Shown here: one piece after another, positions 40,201-49,768 of the stretch
Layout: each line of letters begins with the position of its first letter
Position numbering within the stretch: position 1 is the first letter of the stretch
Origin: Lineus longissimus
Taxonomy: Eukaryota; Nemertea; Pilidiophora; Heteronemertea; Lineidae
Assembly (NCBI RefSeq): GCF_910592395.1
Contig: NC_088325.1
Location: 560,001-624,000 of the forward strand
Reading direction: 5' to 3'
Length of the DNA stretch: 64,000 nucleotides
Notes under the pieces: generated by a model
What the model saw: only the letters and a program-made list of their open reading frames with translations
Told to the model about the DNA's origin: nothing
Database searches by the model: none
Program-made: the position numbers and the translations under genes

Positions 40201-43200
40201 CAAATTTGCACATTCATCTCATAACTATATATCACAACTGTTTCTTCATTTTAGGTACACCTTCTGCACCCAGCAAACTCGAAGTTGTCAATTCAACTGC
40301 CGTAGCAGCGACGCTCAAATGGATCTCAGAAATCAATGGCGGGTTGGAGCAGAGATTTTACGTCCAATACAAGAAGTTTGCCGACAACTGGGATGTTGCC
40401 CCCGAGGTTCCCGAAGGAGGAATAACTGATCCAGGTCTCAAGAAAGCCGTGTATCATAAGATTATGGGTCTTGAGTCGAATGTCTGGTATATGTTTCGGG
40501 TGCGCAGCAGGAACTCCCACCCGGGGACTCACACCAGTAACTTTAGCAACGTGGCTTCTTGGGAAACACTAGGTTTGTGGATCTCTTTTAGAGACTTTTA
40601 TAGACATTCGATCTCTTCAGTTGTTTAGTTCACACCTGAGCTGCGTTATTTACCTTTTGGGGAATACCTCTGATGCACGTCATGGGTTTCTATGAATCGT
40701 TACTCTCAGCAGTACGGCAGGTCTTTGAATAGGACAAGAAGCTGAGATGCGTCCAACCGCCTTGGCGTCTATTGAGATAGGGGTATGGTTGATTTCGATT
40801 TCGCAACTTCGCCAAGTTACATGCCGTCAACAGCGGCATACCACACAAGTAGGCAATTTCATTTCTCCGTTAGACCTGCCCATATCCTCATCATATGCAT
40901 GGCCAATGTTTAAACCATTCCTTCAAACATGTTTGTTTTTTAAATTTGCAGAGAAACCCAAAACGTCCCTCATAGGTAAGAATCGAATAGGTAAAAAGTA
41001 ACCGTGGGCTGGGAACGAGTGACTGGAAAATATACAGGGCTTAAAGCTGAACTGCATGCACAAAACCAGAGCAGCTCATGCGGCAATAGTAAGAAATTCA
41101 AACGACCGAAAGGCCCTTCTGAATACGGCCTGAAACATGATAGACTCCAATGCTTCGATGCGCTTGATTTCACAAACCAGCAAGCCACAGGACGATGCGG
41201 ACAGTCTCGGAGAATTATTGAAGAGAAAAAAATCAAAATCTTCTGCAGGGATTCGAACCCGGGAACTAGGGCTCGGAATACAAACGCCCTAACAGTCTGA
41301 GCAAGGGGGCCTTCTTGTGAACTGCTGCCAGCAAATATATCTTATATGAATGGCGATTATGCTTTATTTTTGAGAGATGAACCAGAAATTTTCTCAAGTA
41401 CATGGAATAGAAGAAGACACCAAAACAAAGGTGAACATTGCTAAGAGAAAACGTAGACTCCGCATACATAATCACGCACAGCAAAGAAAAAATGACTTTC
41501 TCCCTTCAGTTGCCCACTGGAAGCCGCTCAAAGATGTCGAACAAAGATTACACACAAATGTTTGCACATTCTATAAAGGCGTATTAAACGACAGGCATTT
41601 CAAGCAGCCAAGTGGCCTTGAGGATAAGAGTGTTGGCAAATAAAACGAGAGGTCTCAAGTTCGAGTCCCGTTGAGAGGACCTTTTTATTTTTTTCCTTCC
41701 AGAATTCTCTGCGAAGGTCCGCATCGTCCCACGGCTTGCTGGTTTGTGAAATCAAGCGCATCGACGCATTGGAGGTCTATCATATTTCAGGCCGTATTCA
41801 GAAGGGCCTTTCGGTCGTTTGAATTTCTTACTATTGCCGCATGAGGTGCTCTGGTTTTGTGCATGCAGTTCAGCTTTAAGATCTGATAATGCCGGACCGA
41901 CACAGACGACTGCATGACCCACACCGTGCCTAAACAAGAGGCCGATAAGTCATATTATTAATATTATTATTATATGGTGGTCGAAGATGGTGGTGATGCT
42001 GTATACAGGAGCAGGGTCTTCAATGATGAGGTTGATGACCAAGTGTGTCAGGTTGACTTTAGCCGAATATGGACAAATAAAAGCTCGACGGATCGAACAT
42101 AGAAACGTCGATTCTTATTTCAACATGTCCTGATAATCTATTCATCCATATATACTGCACGCTGTCTGGCTAAAAAGGCTGAGTCTGATGAAGATAACAT
42201 CCAAAGGTTTTTTCTTTACAGCAGCTGTTGGCGGTCTTGTTGGAGCCGGCATTGTGGCGATAACAGGCGTCATTCTGGCTGTTATTTTAAGGTAAGCTAC
42301 TTCGGATGCAGGTCTGTTGGTAAAACGGCGACAGATTTCGGTGAAGTTGAAGCGAGGGGTGGGGGCAAAAAGTTGTCGACACTGGTTTCTTGATCGCACT
42401 ATAATTACGATCTACAGTTAATATCCCAGAAGCTAGCAACACATGAAGCTAGCTGATGATATATATTCGATAAATAATCTTTCAGATTTTTATCAAACAT
42501 TGACGGTTCATAGAGGTGGGTAATGAATCATTGAGGAAAGTCATTTGACATACATCCACCAATCTGAAATTAACCTGCCATGCACTAGTGATCGCTATTC
42601 GCGTAGAGTGACGAGAATCCCAAATTCCAGATCTTAGCCTCTCTAATAAATTGTATTTACTTCTGTAGGAAACGTTGTCTGCTGCGATGGAGAAAGAGGC
42701 AGTGTCATCAACCGGCAAATGACAACGCTGATTACGATGATACCAGGGTTGAATTCACAACAGCCGGAAATCCTCAGGAACAGATTTACGCCGAAATTGA
42801 GACAGATCACGTAAATGATGATGCCAGGGTTGAATTCACAACAGCCGGAAATCGCCCTGTACACACCTACGCCAACATTGAGACAGATCAGGTAAATGAT
42901 GTGTTTGACCCTGAACGCTGGCATGGACAAAAAACCCCACAGCCATTGCCTCCGGGGCACCGCGTTCCGGTTCACGGAGCCCGTAGGAATGAGCCTGCGG
43001 AGTCCGACGATGACGTGGACGCTGACGTGGGTGTTCCAGGTCAACGCCTAGTTCCTGCAACTCAGCAGAATCAAACGGAGTGTGGCTCCTCAGACGATGA
43101 GTCTGGGGAGTATATCTTAAGCGATCCAATAAGCGACCAGGAGGGACAGGAGCCTGAAGGTACATACAATGACCTACCAATCCACGTAACAGACGCACAG

Positions 43201-43821
43201 AAAGAGCTAAGAATCCACAAGGACGCGCCGCCTGACCAAAGTACAGCAGAGAGCAGTTCAAGACAGGCTAATGGCTCCTCAGACGATGAGTCTGGGGAGT
43301 ATATCTTAAGCGATCCAATAAGCGACCAGGAGGGACAGGAGCCTGAAGGTACATACAATGACCTACCAATCCTCGTAACAGACGCACAGAAAGAGCTAAG
43401 AATCCACAAGGACGCGCAGCCTGATCAAAGTACAGCAGAGAGCAGTTCAAGACAAGCTAATGGCTCCTCAGACGATGAGTCTGGGGAGTATATCTTAAGC
43501 GATCCGATAAGCGACCAGGAGGGACAGGAGCCTGAAGATACATACAATGACGTACCAATCCTCGTAGCAGACGCACAGAAAGAACTAAGAATCCACAAGG
43601 ACGCGCAGCCTGACCAAAGTACAGCAGAGAGCAGTTCAAGACAAGGTATTGGGTCTAATGAGCGGACTCCTAGTCGCTCGAATGGCGCCCAAGAGATGGT
43701 TACAAGTCGTTCGAACGACAATATGGGAAACGAGCAAGGGTCACTATACGCGCATTTAGATCCAGTAGCGCCAGTAACGCATGGAGAGTACTTGGACTTC
43801 AGACAACTAAGTTCGGAATAA
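34168..43821 (+). CDS. IgSF receptor gene: 4 Ig + FN3 + TM + tyrosine-containing repeated tail (9 exons)
   Basis: Joining 34168-34213, 34697-35008, 35528-35839, 38230-38523, 38894-39196, 40255-40572, 40952-40975, 42222-42291 and 42669-43821 gives one frame of about 943 codons with GT-AG introns. All extracellular introns are phase 1, the classic Ig exon-shuffling arrangement. Order: signal peptide (1-16), Ig1 (17-120), Ig2 (121-224), Ig3 (225-322), Ig4 (323-423), FN3 (424-529), an 8-residue linker, TM helix (about 538-559) followed by a basic stop-transfer run, then a cytoplasmic tail of about 380 residues. Ig domains N-terminal to a single membrane-proximal FN3 recall nephrin-type receptors; the tail's YxxL/I motifs suggest SH2-dependent signalling as in inhibitory or adhesion receptors. 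No orthologue is recognised. A plasma-membrane location is inferred. Start chosen: first ATG of a hydrophobic leader that splices in frame to Ig1. Confidence 0.85.
34697..35008 (+). CDS. IgSF exon 2: Ig domain 1
   Basis: Symmetric phase 1-1 exon of 312 nt. It carries the B-strand cysteine (TLSCNI), a C-strand tryptophan (IRW) and the F-strand cysteine (GVWWCEA). An extra cysteine pair (TNDC and NIQC) lies between them, probably a second disulfide. Acceptor TCTTAG|GT, donor CAG|GTAAGT. Confidence 0.88.
35528..35839 (+). CDS. IgSF exon 3: Ig domain 2, tandem copy of Ig1 exon
   Basis: 312 nt, phase 1-1, the same length as exon 2 and clearly homologous, including the shared NIQCDTNNYNFQLSNV stretch and the extra cysteine pair. 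Two tandem acceptors 6 nt apart (CCAG|TTTCAG|TT) allow exon starts at 35522 or 35528; both keep frame, so a two-residue alternative is possible. Donor TTAG|GTAAGT. Confidence 0.88.
35985..36150 (+). mobile_element. Probable short SINE-like insertion with (ATT)n tail
   Basis: This segment is present only in duplication unit 2 of the Ig exons and ends in GGCGCC...ATATCG then (TTA)n. A GCGC-rich hairpin followed by an ATT-type tail is typical of invertebrate SINE/LINE 3' ends. Boundaries are inferred from the alignment gap. Confidence 0.45.
37335..37621 (+). CDS. Possible alternative terminal exon (weak)
   Basis: After a good acceptor (CCTTTTCAG|GT) the frame compatible with phase-1 splicing from Ig2 stays open for about 95 codons and ends at a TAG. 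It contains two cysteines (KPCQW, VICLEF) but no recognisable Ig motif order. Used as a terminal exon it would give a secreted two-Ig protein. It could equally be chance open sequence in the 2.4-kb intron. Confidence 0.2.
37665..37950. repeat. Dispersed ATCCATGGAT-rich element, copy 3 (IgSF intron)
   Basis: Contains CATCCATAGATCTATGATGG and AGTGGGCCTATGATGGAA, the latter exact in the copy at 53345-53690. Lies in the 2.4-kb intron before the Ig3 exon. Confidence 0.75.
38230..38523 (+). CDS. IgSF exon 4: Ig domain 3 (I-set-like)
   Basis: 294 nt, phase 1-1. B-strand VRFECA, C-strand YQWLW, F-strand DRSGTYSCKAWN followed by a G strand (ASAVLTV). Full canonical disulfide. Acceptor TTTTCAG|TT, donor T|GTAAGT. 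Confidence 0.9.
38894..39196 (+). CDS. IgSF exon 5: Ig domain 4 lacking the B-strand cysteine
   Basis: 303 nt, phase 1-1. The F-strand motif SSDYGNYSCSV and C-strand YTWSKD identify an Ig fold, but the B-strand position reads ASFELFIIANP, with Phe where Cys is expected. The canonical disulfide therefore cannot form. Acceptor CCCACAG|TT, donor CCAG|GTAAGT. Confidence 0.85.
40255..40572 (+). CDS. IgSF exon 6: fibronectin type III domain
   Basis: 318 nt, phase 1-1. FN3 hallmarks: N-terminal TPSAPSKLEVV, a core tryptophan in ATLKWISE, a YVQYKK C'-strand and VWYMFRVRSRNS (the Y-x-F/V-R-V F strand), ending in SNFSNVASWET. Acceptor ATTTTAG|GT; the donor is the unusual G|GTTTGT. Confidence 0.9.
40952..40975 (+). 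CDS. IgSF exon 7: 24-nt microexon
   Basis: Between a good acceptor (AATTTGCAG) and donor (ATAG|GTAAGA) lie 24 nt in phase 1-1 encoding EKPKTSLI plus a split codon. Skipping it would also keep frame, so it may be an optional stalk segment between FN3 and TM. Confidence 0.6.
   Translation, partial: RNPKRPS
41036..41315 (-). mobile_element. tRNA-derived SINE, inverted-pair member 1
   Basis: On the minus strand, B box GGTTCGAATCCC with upstream TTGCTCAGACTGTTAGGGCG (A-box-like), then a body ending CATGCAGTTCAGCTTTAAG. The body matches 41615-41885 in opposite orientation. Confidence 0.75.
41615..41885 (+). mobile_element. tRNA-derived SINE, inverted-pair member 2
   Basis: B box AAGTTCGAGTCCCG, then the body (GGCTTGCTGGTTTGTGAAAT, GAAGGGCCTTTCGGTCGTTT) ending GCAGTTCAGCTTTAAG. 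Inverted relative to the copy 300 bp upstream. Both are in the intron before the IgSF TM exon. Confidence 0.75.
42222..42291 (+). CDS. IgSF exon 8: transmembrane helix
   Basis: 70 nt, phase 1 to phase 2. It encodes 22 uninterrupted hydrophobic/small residues (AVGGLVGAGIVAITGVILAV...), followed across the junction by RKRCLLRWRKRQ, a basic stop-transfer. Acceptor CTTTACAG|CA, donor AAG|GTAAGC. Confidence 0.88.
42669..43821 (+). CDS. IgSF exon 9: cytoplasmic tail with YxxI motifs and 3 x 63-residue repeats
   Basis: 1,153 nt ending at TAA. Residues 561-943. A first pair of related segments, about 20 residues each, carries VEFTTAGN followed by IYAEIETD or TYANIETD. Then three almost identical 63-residue repeats (from codons 699, 762 and 825) each carry a CK2-like acidic serine cluster (SSDDES), GEYILSDPI and GTYNDLPI (YNDV in repeat 3). 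The C-terminus has SLYAHL, a full ITIM consensus (S-x-Y-x-x-L) around Tyr920, and GEYLDF. Acceptor TCTGTAG|G. Confidence 0.88.
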
Positions 43822-43937
43822 TAGGTATCAACATCCCAATAGGTGGCGCTGATTATAACTTTTGTGTGCGTCTAACAGACAACATTCTCATCTCTGCCAC
43901 ACCAACGAAATACCCTAGTGACAGTCAGAGTCACGTC

Positions 43938-44490
43938 GCGGCGGCCATGGCTGGTACCCTATCAAGACCGATCAGAAAACTCTTAAAGGGACACCTCTGT
44001 CGAGGTGTTTGTATGTGCTTGTGACAAAACCGACGTACAGGTGGCGCCTGTGTATAACATGATACATTGTATTGTTAACGTAGTCTGTAGGGAAGGTTGT
44101 GACCGTCGTTTACGTCACGCCGGTTTTCATTGGTACAGGACTCCGTCAAGGCCACAACATTCCGCCCTACATTTATAATCTCTTTCTCACGGATTTAATC
44201 CCTTTCTTCTATAAGTACCTTTTCCTTGATGAACAGATGACGGGTGAACTAAATTCTTATATTATGATTGCAGAAAAAACGTCCTTAACTCTTTTCGAAT
44301 GAGTGATTTTGTAATATATTTCGTTCATTTTAACACGGTATAGTCATAATTGTAGTCGAGATTCCTGACGTAAGCGATGGTCACCACCACTTCGGTCCTA
44401 TCAGTTGTAGATGTTAAATATATCCATAGTCTGCATTATATATACACCCGGGAAGAGTCTAGCAGCCCTAGTGGTGGGGATGTGAACCAA
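43938..44490. repeat. Left member of a long direct-repeat pair
   Basis: From GTCGCGGCGG to GGAAGAGTCTAGCAGCCCTAGTGG, this matches 46303-46815 over most of its length, with small indels. The two copies bracket about 1.8 kb containing the 61-bp satellite. Begins about 115 bp after the IgSF stop codon and may lie in its 3' UTR. Confidence 0.85.
44099..44302 (+). pseudogene. Reverse-transcriptase-like fragment, copy 1
   Basis: The frame contains GTGLRQGHNIPPYIYNLF followed by LTDLIPFF, resembling the G-(V/L)-R-Q-G ... N-L-F-x-x-D-L motif of non-LTR retrotransposon reverse transcriptases. No catalytic YxDD or other RT block is present, so this is a short decayed fragment within the left direct repeat. 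Confidence 0.45.
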
Positions 44491-44633
44491 TACCTCCAGT
44501 GAAGTATCACTTCCTAAAATATAAGCTTCTATTCATTAGCTTTGTAAATATGCTATATCGGTTTCAGAATAAGATGTTAAAAGCTAGGCATTGCCTTAAA
44601 TTTTGGTGATGACCACTTTTGATCAACCAATTG

Positions 44634-45545
44634 GGACTTGTATGTTGATTGCATGTATCCGAGATGGTAAGGTTGGATCGTTTAAAGAAGACTTAGACTT
44701 GTATGTTGATTGCATGCATCCGAGATGGCGAGGTTGGATCGTTTATAGAAGGCTCGGACTTGTATGTTGATTGCATGTATCCGAGATGGTAAGGTTGGAT
44801 CGTTTATAGAAGGCTTGGACTTGTATGTTGATTGCATGTATCCGAGATGGTAAGGTTGGATCGTTTATAGAAGGCTTGGACTTGTATGTTGATTGCATGT
44901 ATCCGAGATGGTGAGGTTGGATCGTTTATAGAAGGCTTGGACTTGTATGTTGATTGCATGTATCCTAGATGGCGAGGTTGGATCGTTTATAGAAGGCTTG
45001 GACTTGTATGTTGATTGCATGTATCCGAGATGGTAAGGTTGGATCGTTTATAGTAGGCTTGGACTTGTATGTTGATTGCATGTATCCGAGATGGTAAGGT
45101 TGGATCGTTTATAGAAGGCTTGGACTTGTATGTTGATTGCATGTATCCGAGATGGTATGGTTGGATCGTTTATAGAAGGCTCGGACTTGTATGTTGATTG
45201 CATGTATCCGAGATGACGAGGTTGGATCGTTTATAGAAGGCTTGGACTTGTATGTTGATTGCATGTATCCGAGATGGTAAGGTTGGATCGTTTATAGAAG
45301 GCTTGGACTTGTATGTTGATTGCATGTATCCGAGATGGTAAGGTTGGATCGTTTATAGAAGGCTTGGACTTGTATGTTGATTGCATGTATCCGAGATGGC
45401 GAGGTTGGATCGTTTATAGAAGGCTCGGACTTGTATGTGGATTGCATGTATCCGAGATGGCGAGGTTGGATTGTTTATAGAAGGCTTGGACTTGTATGTT
45501 GATTGCATGTATCCGAGATGGCGAGGTTGGATCGTTTAGAAGGCT
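44634..45545. repeat. 61-bp minisatellite, about 15 copies
   Basis: Unit starts GGACTTGTATGTTGATTGCA and includes GAGATGGTAAGGTTGGATCG; period 61 bp. Copies differ at few sites (GGTAAGG/GGCGAGG). The first and last units are the most diverged. Confidence 0.95.
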
Positions 45546-45549
45546 TACC

Positions 45550-46300
45550 GCATTTATTTAGTTATGCATGTATAATAAGAATTACTAACAAAACTGTCAT
45601 GATTTTTGGGCAGCGACATGTATTCATCAAAGAAGGGGAGAGTTGCACAGTGAAATAGAGCTTATCACGGTCAAGTTGTGGTAAATACATGGCTGGGATC
45701 AAAGTGGATTCTCAATCTATAGCTGATTCTAAATCTACAGAGTCAGGCTATCACAGAAATATGCTTTTTGAGAATATATGTAAGAAAATAGCAATTGGTA
45801 TTGGAATGTTGTAAATGTTATCATGATATTGGTAAAGGGTTACAATACTTAACACACAAAATTAGGTGAGGATTGATAAGGACTTAACTGAAGGAGATAA
45901 CGCCAGCGTTAGTGACAAATGTTGTTTTGAATAACCGGGCCGAGGCCTTTTTCCGATTTGTCGCTCAATTACAGTCTGAGTTTGATGACAGTTCCCATTG
46001 GTTCCCATTGTCTTTGTTCACGACCATTCCGACAGTCTATACACTATGCGTTGCCTAAATTATCCAAAGTCCCAGAACATGTATAAGTGTCGTGTAACAC
46101 AAATAAGGGATACGTCATGGACACAAACCTTGTGTCGCTTGATCTATAGCAACAGCTAGTTTTCTCTTGTAGTCTTTTTTAACTGCATGTTTAGTGGTAT
46201 AACTCAATCCTAATTGATTGTCTTTATAGTTGTCGGGATCACGAGCCGATACAACATTTACTTCTTTGTTCTGGTTATAATATCGACCTATTAACGCATT
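45550..46300. other. Unique spacer between satellite and right direct repeat
   Basis: No open frame of note and no transposon motif. It is part of the ~1.8 kb bracketed by the two direct repeats. Confidence 0.5.
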
Positions 46301-46302
46301 CC

Positions 46303-46815
46303 TCGTCGCGGCGGCGGTGGTTTTGCTGCTACCCTATCAGAAAACTGTTAAAGGGACACCTATGTCGAAGTGATTTTATGTGCTTTGTGACTAAACCGAC
46401 GTACATAGCGCTTGTGTAATACATGATGTATGGTATAATATAGGGAAGGTTGTGACCGTCGTTTACGTCACGCCGGTTTTCATTGGTACAGGACTCCGTC
46501 AAGGCCACAACATTCCGCCGTACATTTATAATCTCTTTCTCACGGATTTAATCCCTTTCTTCTATAAGTACATTTTCCTTGATGAACAGATGACGGGTGA
46601 ACTAAATACTTATATTATGATTGCAGCAAAAACGTCCTTACGTCTTTTCAAATGAGTGATTTTGTAATATATTTCGTTCATTTTAGCACGGTATAGTCAT
46701 GATTGTAGTCGAGATTCCTGACGTAAGCGGTGGTCACCGTCAATTATATATATTCATAGTCTGCTTTATATATACATCCGGGAAGAGTCTAGCAGCCCTA
46801 GTGGTTGAGAGGTGA
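46303..46815. repeat. Right member of the long direct-repeat pair
   Basis: Second copy of 43938-44490 in the same orientation. LTR-like in arrangement, but with no primer-binding site, polypurine tract or gag/pol seen between the copies. Confidence 0.85.
46452..46655 (+). pseudogene. Reverse-transcriptase-like fragment, copy 2
   Basis: Nearly identical to the fragment at 44099-44302, with a handful of substitutions (AEKTSLTLFE / AAKTSLRLFK), inside the right direct repeat. Confidence 0.45.
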
Positions 46816-47324
46816 ACTATAGTTGGCGCAACTTTTATGGAGACTAAAGGGATTCGTTAAAGGAGAACTTTAACTTAGAACCAATCGGTATCATTCCTCT
46901 CAGAGAAAGATTCCCCATCCACTTATGTCAATGGTGTTAACCCCCCTAGTTGTGGAAGTATCCGGTGGCGTTTTTCTGGACCACCCTGTATATACGACTT
47001 GCGAAATAAAAGTTGCCATGTTATTAGCCTTCGTTTCATTTGTCCTTTGGGGTATGGACCCCTACCCAAGGTTGGGTAGGGTTTGTCTATATTCAAGGGA
47101 GATGGTGCGCTCTACAAGAGAGACGGGTCGTGATGTTGTTCTAGGTAATGAGCTGGCCCTACTCCAAGTAGGCCACTTGAGTTGCCAGGTCGGTTATTTC
47201 GGCGGAAAGCACGGAGATGCAGATGGGCTTGATATTGTCCTGGGGATGCTGTCCACTTCAAACCAGGGCTTTGTTTCAGACATAATCGTATTTATTTAGA
47301 TAATATATACATTTATACCCAATA

Positions 47325-47390
47325 CAGAACCATATTGCAGAATACAATAGGGCCGGACACTTTTTCCAGGGGGGACACTTTTTACTTTGA
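47325..47390. repeat. Dispersed element family 2 terminus
   Basis: AACCATATTGCAGAATACAA then TAGGGCCGGACACTTTTTCC, present in inverse orientation at 54427-54490 almost unchanged. Confidence 0.75.
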
Positions 47391-47630
47391 CACCGGCTGT
47401 TCGAAGCTCCGCTATCTGCTAACGGTGGTTGGCGGGCGCTAAATCACCGTTATCTCAGCGTGCCGCAAAGTTTGCTCCGTTTGGCCGTCTGTTAGTTAGC
47501 GGATACTCAAGGGCTCCGCCATGGGGAACCGTCAAGCTTTAGCGGCACTTTAGGGTTCCTCTAGGTATAGTAGCGGTCACTAAAACTAAGCGGTCGCTAA
47601 ACTAACCAGGCTTTGAACAACTGGGCGCTG
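47390..47630. mobile_element. MITE-like element, TAGCGGTCGCTA-rich
   Basis: Imperfect inverted ends (GGCTGTTCGAAGC / GGCTTTGAACAACTGGGC) with internal TAGCGGTCGCTAA motifs. 60880-61020 carries the same motif set (GGGCCCGGTTGTCCAAAACC, TAGCGGTCGCTAAG). Confidence 0.6.
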
Positions 47631-47714
47631 GGCAAACATAAGTTTAACAAAACATTGGTGCATAACATTAGGTGCCCTCTGGTGCAAATGTAAAGACTAT
47701 GGGAAATACTAATG

Positions 47715-47915
47715 GAAGTGACTACTTGGCAAGCCCGGCTTACCAAACAGCGACTTTTTCTTGTCCTGAATGGAGAGCCAAACAGGGTAGATTTGTTACC
47801 TGTTTGGCAAGCCCGGCTGGCCGAACAGGGTGGCTTTTTAGTGCTGTTTGGCAAGCGGCTCTCCAAACAGGACAAATAAAGATGCCTGTTCGGCGAGCGG
47901 CTTGCCAAATAGACC
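47715..47915. repeat. Four spaced palindromic units (CTGTTTGGCAAGC...)
   Basis: CTTGGCAAGCCCGGCTTACC, CCTGTTTGGCAAGCCCGGCT, CTGTTTGGCAAGCGGCTCTC and CCTGTTCGGCGAGCGGCTTG each run into an approximate inverse ending CCAAACAG or CCGAACAG. Spacing is about 45-65 bp. This makes both strands open across the region, which is why reading frames appear there. Confidence 0.7.
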
Positions 47916-48999
47916 CGGCCAATACTAATATACTACAGATTGGAAATCCATACCGAAGTACAAAGTATGGAAATCGATAGCAAAGTAAGTGGAACAGTGT
48001 TGTAAGAATACATGCATTGCCAAAGCACCTCGTAGAATGTTTGACAACGTTTAGATTTTCGGTGATTTCAAGATATATGTTTTAGCAGTTGCTTTTCTTA
48101 GACCATTGAATTGCACTACTTGTACTTCTGATACAGATGATAGTATTTGCGCGAATGTTTAACGGAAACGCTCGGACATGAACTCACTGACGCAGCTCAG
48201 TTACTCAGTGAAACTAGGCCCTGCCTACAGCCACTTCTGAAACCCTTCTCGAGGTAAACTGGTCGAAAATGACCACCAAATTGATGTCGTAAAGTTATAT
48301 TGGCCCAGATTTAGACCACTTTACGACGTCTCACAGGAATCAGTTAGGTCAAGCACCTGTAATAATGTTTTAATGTTTTTTTCCCCTTAAGTCGATATAA
48401 TCTATATGCTGATAACTTTTTCCCAGACGTACCCAGGGAGGAACGCTTTCACAGCCAAACAGATCTATCCTAGCCTGCCAAACCATGTAATTTTCGTTGT
48501 CCGTTACGCAATAGTTCAGGGTTTGGGGGGGGTCTGAAGTAAGGGGGGTGATTTTTTTACGGCTTTTAATCCGCAAATCAGCTTTTTCACCACGACGGGT
48601 TAATTTGAGCCCCACAACCACATAAGTAAGCCAATTTCAAACACAGTCACTTAATTCACAATTCAAGAAGAACAGTATTTAAAATGGAAATTACCATTCA
48701 ACTGGTAACACCACGCATATGTCTCAAACCATGGAGGTATCATTAATACCTCCATGCTCAAACTGAACTATTTTCGTACAACCGCGATCTGGTATAATAC
48801 AGGTGCGTGACCTAAAGACGACAAACAGGCCAAGTTATGCAAAGTTGAACCTGTGATACCCGTATACATCATGGCCTTGAATAAGGCTATACCCTACACA
48901 CACACAAAAAATATTATAGTATACATGTATGTTAATGGTACAGGAACAATCACAATGTCTTAAATACACTTTTAAAGTCCGGTGAGGAAGTTTGAAATG

Positions 49000-49145
49000 T
49001 CTAAGGATAGGATGAATGGGGATTCTATCGTGCACTTTAGTCTCGGAGCTATTGGCGTAGAGGCCTCTACAGAACCATATGCCATCATCCGTCAGAATAT
49101 AGGACCGGACAATTTTTCAGGGGGACATGTTTTACTTCTACACCG
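49000..49145. repeat. Dispersed element family 2, copy 2
   Basis: GAAATGTCTAAGGATAGGAT, GTCAGAATATAGGACCGGAC and GGGACATGTTTTACTTCTAC in the same order as 18840-19050. Confidence 0.65.
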
Positions 49146-49464
49146 GTTTATAGTGGATTCCTTTCGAAGTCTTTCTCATTTTCACAGTTCCCGTATTTTA
49201 ACGTTATTATCCTTCATAATCACCAGGCAATAATAAAATCACACCAGGCAGGTCTTAAATTAATGACATTCGCCTCGCCGCCACGAGCTTGGGATGCGGA
49301 CCTACTTTTTCAGCATGCATGAGGTAAACAATATCAATGAGCGCATGACGTCATCATCAAACCTATTTGGTGAAATGCTAAAGGTCTGCACATTGTTATA
49401 GAAGAGTGTACACATCCCAAAATTCTGTTTGAAATTGTTGGAGATCACGTGAAGAAACAGCGGA

Positions 49465-49610
49465 TCATTGGAGAGTTTTCACAAAGCCCCCCGAAACGCC
49501 AACGTGAACACGTACCACATTGTTATACCTCCTGATGACGAAGTCGAACAATGGGATAGGCGTTTACGTTGAAGTTTCGGGGGGTTTTGCGAAAAGTCTC
49601 TAATCCCGCC
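49465..49610. mobile_element. Short MITE with inverted arms
   Basis: GAGAGTTTTCACAAAGCCCC on the left is inverted as GGGGTTTTGCGAAAAGTCTC on the right, with CCTCCTGATGACGAAGTCGA in the centre. A one-armed copy lies at 60425-60515. Confidence 0.75.
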
Positions 49611-49768
49611 GTGGGTCGCGCAATAACCCATCACTTTTGTTATGGTTTAGTAAAATGATTTTGATATCAATAGCAGTCAAGTGACGGGCACACCTGAAGC
49701 CTTAATGGAAACCTGCTTGGCGTCAAAAAGTATGTGAATTAGTTTATGACGTCATTACAGAGCGTCTG

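Noticed and set aside
41240-41310. A tRNA gene on the minus strand
   Set aside because: The B box is good but no acceptor stem closes, and the sequence continues into a SINE body shared with 41615-41885.
42836-43721. Minus-strand frames opposite the receptor tail
   Set aside because: Shadows of the tandem 189-bp coding repeats; the plus frame joins the TM exon in phase and has the tyrosine motifs.
43938-46815. A complete LTR retrotransposon
   Set aside because: No primer-binding site, polypurine tract, gag or pol lies between the repeats, and the RT-like piece is inside the repeat.
46975-46995. ACCACCCTGTATA motif as a transposon end (also near 13627 and 51710)
   Set aside because: The word recurs, but no paired inverted end or shared flank was found.
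46925-47299. 124-codon frame
   Set aside because: No domain motif, no splice context, no relation to neighbours; likely chance.
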